DNA from: Photobacterium sp. TY1-4
GTDB taxonomy: Bacteria > Pseudomonadota > Gammaproteobacteria > Enterobacterales > Vibrionaceae
DNA: 64,000 nucleotides
NCBI RefSeq assembly: GCF_025398175.1
Contig: NZ_CP099735.1
Location: forward strand, 1,550,001-1,614,000
Direction: 5' to 3'
Both the position numbers and the translations under genes were made by a program. Position 1 is the stretch's first letter; the number at the start of each line of letters is the position of its first letter. Of this stretch, positions 8,639-17,243 are shown piece by piece. Below the pieces are notes generated by a model, which was not told the DNA's origin, searched no databases, and saw nothing but the letters and a program-made list of their open reading frames with translations.

Positions 8639-9631
8639 ATGAAGCAGTGTCCGGAAAAACCGATCCGTTGGGGGATCATCGGTTGTGGCAACGTCACGGA
8701 AGTGAAAAGCGGCCCGGCCTATCAGATGGCGGAAGGGTTTGAGCTGGTGGCTGTCATGCGCCGGGATGAGGCCAAAGCCCGCGATTATGCCAAGCGCCAT
8801 GGTGTCGCCCGGTATTACACCGATGCTGATCAGCTTATTGCCGATCCTGAGGTGGATGCGGTGTATATCGCCACGCCGCCGGATAGTCACAAAACCTATG
8901 CGTTAAAAGTCGCCGAGGCCGGCAAGCCGTGTTGTATCGAAAAGCCCCTGGCACCTGACTATGCCGACAGTGCGTTGATCACTGCGGCTTTTCGTAAGCG
9001 CTCACTGCCGTTGTTTGTCGCTTATTATCGGCGCTCACTGCCACGGTTTCGTCAGGTTCAATCCTGGCTGGCCGACGGAAAAATCGGTGAGGTTCGCCAT
9101 GTCAGCTGGCAGCTCTCTAAACCGGCCAATGCGCTTGATTTGTCCGGTCAATATAACTGGCGCACCGATGCGGCGATTGCACCGGGCGGTTATTTCGATG
9201 ATTTGGCTAGCCATGGGTTAGATTTGCTGATGTTCCTGCTGGGCGATATTTCCCGGGCTATGGGAATCTGCCTCAATCAGCAAGGGCTTTACAGCGCCGG
9301 AGATGCGGTGACCGGCTGTTGGCAGCATGAATCCGGCGTCACCGGGTGCGGCAGCTGGCATTTTGGTGCCGCCAAGCGTGAAGATCGGGTGGAAATTATC
9401 GGCAGCCGGGGCAAGCTGGTGTTTTCCGTCTTTGATGAAGCGCCGGTGATTTTAATTAACGGCACCGGCGAGCAAAGCCGTCTAATTGAAAATCCACCGC
9501 ACATCCAGCAGTTCCATGTCGCAGCGATTGCAGAACACTTAATGGGTGGCGAACCGCATCCTTCTACAGGGGAAACGGCGACCCGAACTGCCTGGGTCAT
9601 GTCCCAAATCCTGGGCCAGCCTAACTCATAA
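8639..9631 (+). CDS. Gfo/Idh/MocA family NAD(P)-dependent oxidoreductase
   Basis: This 330-residue cytoplasmic dehydrogenase of sugar-like substrates has the Rossmann motif RWGIIGCGNVTEVK at the N-terminus. The family motif EKPLA follows at about 100, and the C-terminal substrate region carries GGYFDDLASHGLDLL (about 182-196), with a His at the expected catalytic place. The ATG at 8639 follows GGAGGGA. The gene is followed 23 bases later by the YbjQ-like gene, so the two may be co-transcribed. The substrate is unknown. Confidence 0.88.
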   Translation: MKQCPEKPIRWGIIGCGNVTEVKSGPAYQMAEGFELVAVMRRDEAKARDYAKRHGVARYYTDADQLIADPEVDAVYIATPPDSHKTYALKVAEAGKPCCIEKPLAPDYADSALITAAFRKRSLPLFVAYYRRSLPRFRQVQSWLADGKIGEVRHVSWQLSKPANALDLSGQYNWRTDAAIAPGGYFDDLASHGLDLLMFLLGDISRAMGICLNQQGLYSAGDAVTGCWQHESGVTGCGSWHFGAAKREDRVEIIGSRGKLVFSVFDEAPVILINGTGEQSRLIENPPHIQQFHVAAIAEHLMGGEPHPSTGETATRTAWVMSQILGQPNS

Positions 9632-9654
9632 CCATCTTATTAAGGGGAAGAGCT

Positions 9655-9969
9655 ATGTTGTGTGTGACAACATCTGAAATCGCTCACCGGACCATTACCG
9701 AAACACTGGGGACAGTCTGTGGGAACGTGGTGCAATCGAAACATGTTGGTCGCGATATTATGGCCGGCTTTAAAACCATTTTTGGTGGCGAGATCCGCGG
9801 CTATACCGAAATGCTGGTGGAAGCGCGGGAAAAAGCCATGAGCCGGGCGATCGCCGAGGCCGAAGCTATGGGGGCCGATGCAATCGTCAACGTGCGTTTT
9901 ACCACCAGTGCGATCATGCAGGGCGCCTCCGAAATTCTGGTTTATGGTACGGCGGTGAAGCTGAGATAG
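9655..9969 (+). CDS. ybjQ: YbjQ/UPF0145 family protein
   Basis: This 104-residue protein belongs to the small pentamer-forming YbjQ family, of unknown function and once labelled heavy-metal-binding. It has the family marks TLGTVCGNVVQSKHVGRDI, IFGGEIRGYTEML (about 41-53) and AMGADAIVNVRFTTS (about 79-93). Length and start match relatives; AAGGGGAAG lies just upstream of the ATG. It probably shares a transcript with the oxidoreductase gene. Confidence 0.9.
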   Translation: MLCVTTSEIAHRTITETLGTVCGNVVQSKHVGRDIMAGFKTIFGGEIRGYTEMLVEAREKAMSRAIAEAEAMGADAIVNVRFTTSAIMQGASEILVYGTAVKLR

Positions 9970-10015
9970 ACACTGTAATCAAGAGTGAATAACGTATTTC
10001 GGGTATTTGAGAAAA

Positions 10016-10042
10016 TAGAAGCTCGCAATTTGCGAACTTCTA
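10016..10042. terminator. Inverted repeat between convergent genes
   Basis: TAGAAGCTCGCAA faces TTGCGAACTTCTA with two mismatches. It lies between the convergent ybjQ and unknown secreted-protein genes. The T run is poor on both strands, so termination strength is uncertain. Confidence 0.5.
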
Positions 10043-10057
10043 TTGATTGATAAGCAA

Positions 10058-11161
10058 TTAATATTTTGATGAACGACATTCTTTCAAATACGTTTTATAG
10101 TCAAACCCGTCTAAAGATGCATACTGTCCCCCCAAATAGATCACGAGTCGTCCGTCGTTCGTGACTCTAAATCCAGTCGCGCCATCGGCTCCTTCGTCGG
10201 TAACACTGACGGAATAACCCACGCTGGTTGAAGCTGCCGGGGTGGGGCTGGTTGCGACGCTGAATGTGCCGTCTTCGTTAAAGTAAGCAGGGTAAGCTTT
10301 GACTTGGTTCGTCCCCATATTTGCGCCACATATGGTGTCTGTATAGGCGTGAACGATATACCAGTTCCCCGTACTATCTTCGACTAATTGAGCATTTTGA
10401 CCGAGGCTCTTGTTACAGCCGGTGTTGGACGGTGAGGTATAGCTGTTGACATAGGAGAAGGCGCGAATGTTCATTTCACCTTCGTTATCCGTGCCATATT
10501 GAAATAAATCTGCCACCGATGCCTTGTACGCCGCGCCTTGTGCATTGTCCATGTCGTGTAAAATTAACCAATAGTCATCTTCATGGCGGTTAATCCAAAC
10601 ATCTGTGATTTCTTCTATTTTATGATCCGTTTGAGTCAATGTCGCCACCTGTCCTTGGTCGCCGTCGATGGTGAATTTACGAAAGCGAACCGTTTTTTCA
10701 TATTGAGAGGCGACAAGTAAATAACCCTGATCCTTTGCGCTGTTCGTGGGTGCAGGTAACCAGGCAATACCAGATGGGTGTTGCTCACTAATATAAATCT
10801 TATCTTCAAGAGGCATGGTTTCGTTGCCGGAAATAAGGTCGTGGTTTGGGTCAAACATACTTTCTGTGACTCGAAAGGCGAGAATTTGTCCCTCATCACC
10901 TGAGCCTGTTTCGGAGTGGGAAATGAACGCAGTATGGGTACCATTACTCCACTGGTGCGACAGTGCAAAAGATTGATGGTGGTCACTGATCTCAAAGCTT
11001 TGATCAACTTCCGTATCGGCGACAAACGCTTGGCAGCTCTCTGCCAGGCCGGACAACACTTGCTCCATGGAAAGATTTAACCGGGGCTGCTGATAAGCAT
11101 CAGAGGTTGCATAGACTGAGCTACTTAAACCCAAGATAACCGTTGGTATTATATGTTTCAT
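10058..11161 (-). CDS. Secreted protein of unknown function
   Basis: I do not recognise this family. It has 367 residues with a Sec signal peptide (KHIIPTVILGLSSSVYA, cleavage near 18). The mature part has many short Gly/Asp-turn strands, as in LLVASQYEKTVRFRKFTI and YWLILHDMDN, which suggests a beta-propeller or other all-beta fold. Four Cys (SCQAF, GCNKS, TICGA, KECRS) could form two disulfides in the periplasm or outside. It is isolated: the ABC transporter genes on the same strand begin 128 bases upstream and are probably a separate unit. No enzyme motif is visible. Confidence 0.7.
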   Translation of the reverse strand: MKHIIPTVILGLSSSVYATSDAYQQPRLNLSMEQVLSGLAESCQAFVADTEVDQSFEISDHHQSFALSHQWSNGTHTAFISHSETGSGDEGQILAFRVTESMFDPNHDLISGNETMPLEDKIYISEQHPSGIAWLPAPTNSAKDQGYLLVASQYEKTVRFRKFTIDGDQGQVATLTQTDHKIEEITDVWINRHEDDYWLILHDMDNAQGAAYKASVADLFQYGTDNEGEMNIRAFSYVNSYTSPSNTGCNKSLGQNAQLVEDSTGNWYIVHAYTDTICGANMGTNQVKAYPAYFNEDGTFSVATSPTPAASTSVGYSVSVTDEGADGATGFRVTNDGRLVIYLGGQYASLDGFDYKTYLKECRSSKY

Positions 11162-11289
11162 ATTGAAAGTTCCATCTTTAATATTCAGATTAATTACAGG
11201 TGTTTAAATGGTGAGACGTTGAATTCTTACCGGGAAAATAATAGTCATGTTTAATGTTCAGATTTCATCATGCTGTTTTCTGTTCATAA

Positions 11290-12153
11290 TTAACGCCCAA
11301 TTTTTGACAGCATCTCTGGAGATATAAATCGGCTGATCACAAACATAAACAGAATCGATGGGACGAGTAATATCAGCGCCGTAATCGATGCGATTTGATA
11401 ATTGCCTTCCATGCTTGCCGTATATAACAGGAGCGGTAAGGTGCTTATCTCTGGTGCACCGACAAAGAAAGTTCCGGTGAACTCATCAAGAGATTCAAGG
11501 AACACGAAGATACCACTGGCCACAATACCCGGTGTCGCTTGAGGCAAAGTGATATGGAAGAAGGTATAGACAGGGCCTGCGCCCAAATTTCTGGATGCCC
11601 GGACCATCAAAGGGTCTATACCGGAAAAAGCGGCGACGCTAATCCAGACCGAAAACATCAGACCATGGACACTGTGTACCAGGACGACCCCGAGAAAAGT
11701 CCCGTTGAGTCCGAAGTCGTAGAATATTCTCGCGATGTTCATGTACACCGTTAGGTTAGGAAACGCCTGAGGGATCAGAAACAAAAGCATCCAGAATATT
11801 CTGAAAGGCATCTTCTGCTTTGCAAGCGCATAACCCGCAGGTATAGAGACGGAGAGACAGACCACAACCGTGGTTAAAGCGATCAAGATACTGGTTGTTA
11901 GTGAGCCGGAAACATCACTATAAGGGCTGAACACCTGATCCCAGTATTTGAGCCCCCATTGGGAGGGTAAAGCGTAAGGAAAATACCAAACCTCGGCCAC
12001 TGTCCAGATGAGCAAATTGATGATCGGGCCGAACATGATCAATGCCAGACAGATGACAAAGACAAACTGTGGAAAGGCATCCAGACGAATTAAGTTTGAA
12101 AATCGGGATGTACTTGCTCTGGTCAAAGAGCGCATTGTTAGTTCTTGACTCAC
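11290..12153 (-). CDS. ABC transporter permease 2 (polyamine/iron/phosphonate type)
   Basis: This 287-residue inner-membrane subunit is the second permease of the importer. It has about six membrane helices and the EAA-type loop that docks the ATPase (VRASRNLGAGPVYTFFHITLPQ, about 185-205). The GTG start at 12153 shares its G with the preceding permease's TAG stop, so the two are translationally coupled. It is the last gene of the unit ATPase, binding protein, permease 1, permease 2. The family includes Fe(III), spermidine and 2-aminoethylphosphonate systems, so sequence alone does not give the substrate. Confidence 0.88.
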   Translation of the reverse strand: MSQELTMRSLTRASTSRFSNLIRLDAFPQFVFVICLALIMFGPIINLLIWTVAEVWYFPYALPSQWGLKYWDQVFSPYSDVSGSLTTSILIALTTVVVCLSVSIPAGYALAKQKMPFRIFWMLLFLIPQAFPNLTVYMNIARIFYDFGLNGTFLGVVLVHSVHGLMFSVWISVAAFSGIDPLMVRASRNLGAGPVYTFFHITLPQATPGIVASGIFVFLESLDEFTGTFFVGAPEISTLPLLLYTASMEGNYQIASITALILLVPSILFMFVISRFISPEMLSKIGR

Positions 12154-12986
12154 TATACACCAGCCTTATCTTTAAGATTCTGACGAAGATAGAACCAGGC
12201 AAACGCAGCACAAATACAGTAAGAAATCAGGCCCAGTGCATTTGCGGTATGGTAATCACCGTAAGAGTTGATTCGAAATGCCATGTCGGCGGTCATCATG
12301 GTGGGTGTGCCGGTGCCAATCATCAGCGGTACAGATAATGCTGACATCATCGTCACAACAGACAGGACCATGGCGACACCGATTGTTGGGATAATCTGAG
12401 GCAGGATAATCTGAAACAGGATCCGAGTTCTTGAGCCCCCTAAGTTTCTCGCGGCACGGACCTGGGATTCATCGATGGCTGACATCGCCCCGGAAATAAG
12501 CAGCGTCGAAAAAGCGAGTTGTTTCCAGACAAAAGTAATGATGATGCCACTCCAGCCGAGGAATGAAATGGTTTCCAGAGGGGTAAATAATCCGGCCTCA
12601 ATGAGCGCGTTATTCATCAACCCATTTTTAGCTAAAAAGGTTCTCATCATCTGAGCTGTCACGATGAGCGGGATGAACAGAGGCAGTCGATAAAGTACCC
12701 CTAAAACCCGAACGAGCGATGTAAAGGGAGAGAGGCGTAATGTTGCTGCAATGAATATCGACAGCACACATAAAATGACCATTGAACTCAGCACGATAAT
12801 TATCGTAAACAGAATATCGTTGGAGTACAGTTCGACCGCATTCTCCAGATGCGCTGTCGTCAACGCACCAGTATCGGTGAACAGCGCGGAAAAAAGAGAA
12901 AAGGCTAATGGGTAGAGGAAAAACAGACCCACCATGAATGCCGCCGGCAGTACCATCGAGATGTTTTTGATTGGGTTGTAATGCAT
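12153..12986 (-). CDS. ABC transporter permease 1
   Basis: This subunit has about 277 residues from the ATG at 12986 (GGAAA upstream); a GTG eight codons earlier is an alternative. There are six membrane helices and an EAA loop VRAARNLGGSRTRILFQIILPQ (about 175-195). It forms the channel with permease 2 and binds the ATPase of the same operon. It lies 68 bases after the binding-protein gene. Both permeases belong to the BPD_transp_1 superfamily of ion and small-organic importers. Confidence 0.88.
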   Translation of the reverse strand: MHYNPIKNISMVLPAAFMVGLFFLYPLAFSLFSALFTDTGALTTAHLENAVELYSNDILFTIIIVLSSMVILCVLSIFIAATLRLSPFTSLVRVLGVLYRLPLFIPLIVTAQMMRTFLAKNGLMNNALIEAGLFTPLETISFLGWSGIIITFVWKQLAFSTLLISGAMSAIDESQVRAARNLGGSRTRILFQIILPQIIPTIGVAMVLSVVTMMSALSVPLMIGTGTPTMMTADMAFRINSYGDYHTANALGLISYCICAAFAWFYLRQNLKDKAGV

Positions 12987-13054
12987 AATATTTCCAGTGA
13001 AATCAGCCACGATGTAAAGCTCAAGAGGTGTGTAACCTCTTGAGCATACAGCGA

Positions 13055-14203
13055 TTAATTTGCAACCTTACGCTCGTAACCTTCTTTGATATCATCAAAA
13101 TAGGGTGCGATCGGGAAACTCTTACCGTACTGAGAGAGATCCTCCGGCGTAATTTCCGCGAATAACTTCTGCCAGCTCTGCTTATCCAGGTGCTTTTTAA
13201 CGTACGTTGCATCAATGCCCGGATACCAGTTGAAGCGTTTCACGATGCCCTCCGCTTGGATGTCAGGGCTGGTCGCCAGCTCGATAAATTCGCGAGCGAG
13301 CTCTGGATTGGCCGCTTTTTCCGGCACCACGTAGTACATTGGTTGTCCTGGCATGCCCGGCGCAAGCAGAGAGAGTTTCAGTGAAGGCGGGATCTTGCCC
13401 TGTTCTTTCCAGCTATAGAACATATCGACCCAGACCGGTCCCATGAAGATCTCGCCCCGGTTGAGCATGTCCAGCGTCCCGGCGTTACCCGGCGTGAACG
13501 TGATGTTCTTATTAAACGCTTTCAGTTGTTCGAACGCGGCATCCCACTGAGACAGAACACCTTTTTGATATGGTTTGCTGGACAGCTTGTCTGCATCCGA
13601 GCCATATGCATAAACCCAACCGGTCACAAAGCTCACACCGGACATCCCGTTCTTGATGCCGTTGTAGCCGAATGCTTTGGGATTTTTTTCAACCCATTGA
13701 ACAAGCTCATCATATGATTTCGGGGGGATCGGGATCAGGTCGCTGTTATACGCAATAGCGGTCTGGCTGTGGAACATTGGCATGACATAACCATCAACAT
13801 TGGTACCCAGCGCATTTCTGGCACTGTCACGGGTGACCATCGCGCCTGTATTGATATCGTCCCGGTAGCTAGCCAATAGCCCTTGCTGAACCATCTCCCC
13901 ACCAATTTTTTGATGGACAACCGCGACATCGATATCCCACGCTTTCAGGCCACTTTTATTTTGAGCAGAGAGCTTTTCCAGAATTTTATGAGAGCCCGCA
14001 TCGCCAGGGCCGGTACCGACAACATTAATCTTGACGCCTGGATGCGCGGCTTCAAACTTTGGCGCTAAGTAGGTTTTTACGTAGTCGACCATGTTTTGGC
14101 TTCCTGCAGATGCGACATTCAGTGTTGTTTCCGCTTGGCTTGCGCCGGAAACAAGAATGGCACCCATAGCTGTCAGTAAAGTCATCTTGGTTTTTACAAA
14201 CAT
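13055..14203 (-). CDS. ABC transporter periplasmic substrate-binding protein
   Basis: This 382-residue protein has a Sec signal (KTKMTLLTAMGAILVSGASQA, cleavage near 24). It belongs to the extracellular solute-binding superfamily that includes iron, polyamine and aminoethylphosphonate binders. Features are VASAGSQNMVDYVKTYLAPKFEAAHPGVKINVV near the N-terminus, a glycine-rich GTGPGDAGSH loop (about 62-71) that could hold a phosphate or sulfonate, and aromatic MYYVVP. The partner genes (phosphodiesterase-like and phosphatase-like proteins across the divergent promoter) favour an organophosphate ligand; that is inference. Confidence 0.87.
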   Translation of the reverse strand: MFVKTKMTLLTAMGAILVSGASQAETTLNVASAGSQNMVDYVKTYLAPKFEAAHPGVKINVVGTGPGDAGSHKILEKLSAQNKSGLKAWDIDVAVVHQKIGGEMVQQGLLASYRDDINTGAMVTRDSARNALGTNVDGYVMPMFHSQTAIAYNSDLIPIPPKSYDELVQWVEKNPKAFGYNGIKNGMSGVSFVTGWVYAYGSDADKLSSKPYQKGVLSQWDAAFEQLKAFNKNITFTPGNAGTLDMLNRGEIFMGPVWVDMFYSWKEQGKIPPSLKLSLLAPGMPGQPMYYVVPEKAANPELAREFIELATSPDIQAEGIVKRFNWYPGIDATYVKKHLDKQSWQKLFAEITPEDLSQYGKSFPIAPYFDDIKEGYERKVAN

Positions 14204-14247
14204 CGCTAATCCTTAATTGAGGTAGTTACTCGTGGGTGAGTGAATCG

Positions 14248-15255
14248 TTAGTGTTGCCCGTGATACATATGGAGCGAATGGTGTGGCACGCGTAATAAAA
14301 CGTTTAACTCGGGTTCAAGGGGAGTCGGGTGAACCGCTTGAATCAGCTGACCCTCACACTCGACGCTGACACGATAGTTGTGGCCAAAGAACGCACTTTG
14401 CAGAACCCTCCCGGAAAGCTGCAGCCCGTCTTCTTCAGACAGGGAGCGACAAGGCGTTTCGCAATGCTGCTCCACCAATTGCGCTTTCTCGCTTCGGAAG
14501 TAAATTTGCAGCTCTTTGCTGTTTTCAGGCCAGATAATCCGATTGTCCGCCCCCATAAAGTCGGCGACAAAAGGCGTTTTTGGTTGGTGGTAAACCTCCT
14601 CAGATGTCCCCAGTTGCTCGATTTTCCCCTGATTCAGAACAGCAATGCGGTCTGCCATGACCAGGGCTTCTTCCTGATCATGGGTCACGATCAGGGATGT
14701 AAAACCGAATTGCTTTTGCAAAGATTTAATTTCATGACGGACCTGAAGCCTGACTTTTGCATCCAGATTCGACAAAGGCTCATCGAGAACCAAAATATCT
14801 GGCCGAATTGCCAAAGCTCTTGCCAAAGCCACGCGTTGGCGTTGGCCGCCGGACAAATCCGTCACTTTCTGATCTTTGAGCCCTGCTAGATTGACGATCG
14901 CCAAAAACTCATCGATTCTTTGAGCAATTTGTTGCGCGGGAACCTTTCTCACTTTCAGGCCATAGCCGATGTTCTGTGCAACAGTCATATGCGGCCAGAG
15001 CGCATAACTTTGGAAAACCATGGTGATATTTCGTTTCTCTGCCGGTAGGTTGGTCATGTTTCTGTCACCAAACCGGATCTCGCCTTCAGAAACAGGAAGA
15101 AAGCCACAAAGCGCATTCAGTAGCGTCGTTTTACCGCAGCCGGAAGGGCCAAGCAGAGCAATCATCTCGCCTTGATGAACGGTCAGATTTATATCTGAGA
15201 GTATCTGCTTATCTCCGTAACCGGCACATAAGCCCTGAATGTTTAAACTCGTCAT
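14248..15255 (-). CDS. ABC transporter ATP-binding protein
   Basis: This is the ATPase of the importer, 335 residues from the ATG at 15255, which has GAGGTAAC directly upstream. The open frame extends 33 codons earlier across the promoter region and was not used. Motifs in order: Walker A GPSGCGKTTLLNAL, Q-loop VFQSYALWPHM, signature LSGGQRQRVALARAL, Walker B ILVLDEPLSNLD and switch IVTHDQEEAL. A C-terminal TOBE-like region (about 240-335) follows. It is the first gene of the minus-strand operon, divergent from the hydrolase-regulator unit. Confidence 0.92.
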   Translation of the reverse strand: MTSLNIQGLCAGYGDKQILSDINLTVHQGEMIALLGPSGCGKTTLLNALCGFLPVSEGEIRFGDRNMTNLPAEKRNITMVFQSYALWPHMTVAQNIGYGLKVRKVPAQQIAQRIDEFLAIVNLAGLKDQKVTDLSGGQRQRVALARALAIRPDILVLDEPLSNLDAKVRLQVRHEIKSLQKQFGFTSLIVTHDQEEALVMADRIAVLNQGKIEQLGTSEEVYHQPKTPFVADFMGADNRIIWPENSKELQIYFRSEKAQLVEQHCETPCRSLSEEDGLQLSGRVLQSAFFGHNYRVSVECEGQLIQAVHPTPLEPELNVLLRVPHHSLHMYHGQH

Positions 15256-15318
15256 TGTTACCTCAAAAATCAGAAAGATATAAAGTTCACTTCTGATGCT
15301 TAGATTTTTTTGCCTCGA

Positions 15319-15332
15319 TGAACACGTGTTCA
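15319..15332. promoter_or_regulatory. Candidate LacI-family operator
   Basis: The perfect 14-bp palindrome TGAACACGTGTTCA has a central CpG, as LacI/PurR operators do. It lies 64 bases upstream of the ATPase start, in the divergent region shared with the hydrolase-LacI-phosphatase unit. The LacI regulator at 16183 is the natural candidate. Confidence 0.6.
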
Positions 15333-15437
15333 CTGGCGTGTAAAAAAAATGCAAAACTTAACAGACATCATATGAGCGTACTTTGAGCTTGCTTTATGAC
15401 AAATTAATTAATGAAAGAAGAAAGTTTGGTTTAAACA

Positions 15438-16178
15438 ATGAAAATTGAAGTTATTGGATGTGGCAGTGCTTTCTCAACAATCAGCAATACATCGGCGTTA
15501 CTTGTAACAGACAATACAGGGAACCAGCTATTGATAGATTGCGGTCCGACTATTCCCCGGGCGTTATTTAGTCGTGCTGCAAGCGTCAACGAAATAGGCG
15601 CTATATATTTTACGCACATTCATCCGGATCATTGCACGGGGCTCACGGCATTATTTAATTACTGGAAAAGCCATCACCGTACTGAGCCTGTGACTATTTT
15701 TTGTCAGGAAGAGAATAAAGCCCCGTTGCAGTTTCTCGCCTTATTTGCCAACTGGCCAGCCAAAGAACTGTGCTTCGAAGTTCACTGGCAAATGATCACG
15801 GATCATTTCGTATGGAATCACTGGCAGTTGGACACGGCTGAAACACAGCATGAGCTGACGAATAGGGCAGTACGAATTTCAGCTGATGGCCAGCGGTTGT
15901 TTTATAGCGGGGACGGCAGGCCGACTCAGGCGACGATTGATTTAATGCAACATACCGATTTGGCATTCCAGGAGTGTGCTTCATTTGACGCCCTGGATGA
16001 AACTTCATCCCACGGCGACTTCTATGCCTGTAAAGCTTTGTTAGAAAAATTCAATATAAAACGGCTCGGCCTTTATCATTGCTGGGATGAAGCCATTGCG
16101 GAAATAAAACAGAGCGCAGCAACAATCGAACATCTGTTTGTGAGTCATGATGGTTTAACCATCGATTTATCAGAATGA
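15438..16178 (+). CDS. Metallo-beta-lactamase-fold hydrolase (RNase Z/PhnP-like phosphodiesterase)
   Basis: This 246-residue metallohydrolase has the zinc-binding signature FTHIHPDHCTG (about 57-67), a second-shell Asp in FYSGDGRPT (about 155) and His in LYHCWDE. GCGSAFSTISNTSALLV at the start is shared with RNase Z and with PhnP, a cyclic-phosphate phosphodiesterase. It is too short and lacks the exosite of true RNase Z. It heads the plus-strand unit and is followed 4 bases later by the LacI gene. A role in opening a phosphodiester or cyclic phosphate brought in by the adjacent ABC importer is inferred. Confidence 0.83.
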   Translation: MKIEVIGCGSAFSTISNTSALLVTDNTGNQLLIDCGPTIPRALFSRAASVNEIGAIYFTHIHPDHCTGLTALFNYWKSHHRTEPVTIFCQEENKAPLQFLALFANWPAKELCFEVHWQMITDHFVWNHWQLDTAETQHELTNRAVRISADGQRLFYSGDGRPTQATIDLMQHTDLAFQECASFDALDETSSHGDFYACKALLEKFNIKRLGLYHCWDEAIAEIKQSAATIEHLFVSHDGLTIDLSE

Positions 16179-16182
16179 CAAA

Positions 16183-17235
16183 ATGGTGGATACCAAGTTG
16201 AGTACCAAAAATAAACCCAATGTCGTGACCGCGCAGGATGTGGCGAATTTAGCCGGCGTATCACGATCAGTTGTTTCGAGGACGTTTACTGAAAACGGCA
16301 GTCTCTCGGAAGCGACGAAGCAAAAAGTACTGAAAGCCGCTGAACAACTCGGTTACCAGGTGAACTTTCTGGCACAAGGGTTAAACCGGCGCCGCAGCCA
16401 GCTGATAGGGGTGGTTGTCGCGCATATCAATGACCCTTTCAGAAGCCATTTGCTGGAAGCCCTGCTAAAAGAGATCCAGGCGCGAGGCTACCAGGCCATG
16501 GTGACTGAGGTTCGCCCGGGAGATGAACTTGATGAAACCATGCGCCGATTTACGCAATACCGAGTATCCGGCGTCATCGTCACTTCCGGTCAGCCGCCGG
16601 AGGCGTTGGTTAAAGAGTGTCTTCAATACAGTATTCCGATTGTCGGTATTAACCGAGAAATAGATCTGCCCAAAGTCGACGTCGTTTGCTCCGATAACAA
16701 CGCTGGCGCCAAATTGGCAGCCGATCAGCTGATCGCTGTCGGATGCCGTTCAATCGGTTGGCTGAATTACAAACACTCGACCTGGTCGGGTTTAGATCGG
16801 GAAAAGGGCTTTCAAAGTTCACTCAAGGGCTGGTTAGAAAACAAGGACTATGAATATATTGAGATTCAATCGGAAAGAAATGGATATGAAGGTGGATTTC
16901 TTGCTGCTGAGCAGTTGATAGCCTCTGGTCAACGACTCGATGGTATTTTCTGTGCCACAGCGCTCATGGCCTGCGGTTTTCTCGATGGCATGCGAAAAAA
17001 TGGGCTGGATTCGCCCAAAGACTTTCACATCATTGGCTTCGATAACACGCCTTTAACGGCTCAATATAGCTACCGGCTGACCACGATAGAGCACGATGTC
17101 GTTGAAACGGCCAAGCGCGCCTTATGGTGTCTGGAAAGCAGAGCGCGTCATGAGGACATGGAACAGAGAGTTGAGCTGATTCCGGTCAAACTCATCACAA
17201 GAAACACCTCACCCATCCACACGCAGGATTCATAG
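16183..17235 (+). CDS. LacI-family transcriptional regulator
   Basis: This 350-residue repressor type has an N-terminal helix-turn-helix TAQDVANLAGVSRSVVSRTF (about 16-35) and the hinge helix LAQGLNRRRSQLIGVVV. The periplasmic-binding-like sensor domain ends in DFHIIGFDNTPLTAQYSYRLTTIEHD. The hinge carries Leu-Ala-Gln-Gly-Leu in place of the usual Ala-Arg-Ser-Leu. It lies between the hydrolase and phosphatase genes with tight spacing. The palindrome at 15319 is the likely target; the inducer is probably the imported substrate or its hydrolysis product. Confidence 0.92.
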   Translation: MVDTKLSTKNKPNVVTAQDVANLAGVSRSVVSRTFTENGSLSEATKQKVLKAAEQLGYQVNFLAQGLNRRRSQLIGVVVAHINDPFRSHLLEALLKEIQARGYQAMVTEVRPGDELDETMRRFTQYRVSGVIVTSGQPPEALVKECLQYSIPIVGINREIDLPKVDVVCSDNNAGAKLAADQLIAVGCRSIGWLNYKHSTWSGLDREKGFQSSLKGWLENKDYEYIEIQSERNGYEGGFLAAEQLIASGQRLDGIFCATALMACGFLDGMRKNGLDSPKDFHIIGFDNTPLTAQYSYRLTTIEHDVVETAKRALWCLESRARHEDMEQRVELIPVKLITRNTSPIHTQDS

Positions 17236-17243
17236 GTACGAAA

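Noticed and set aside
15438..16178. True tRNA-processing RNase Z
   Set aside because: The protein is shorter and lacks the flexible-arm exosite; its context is transport and phosphatase genes.
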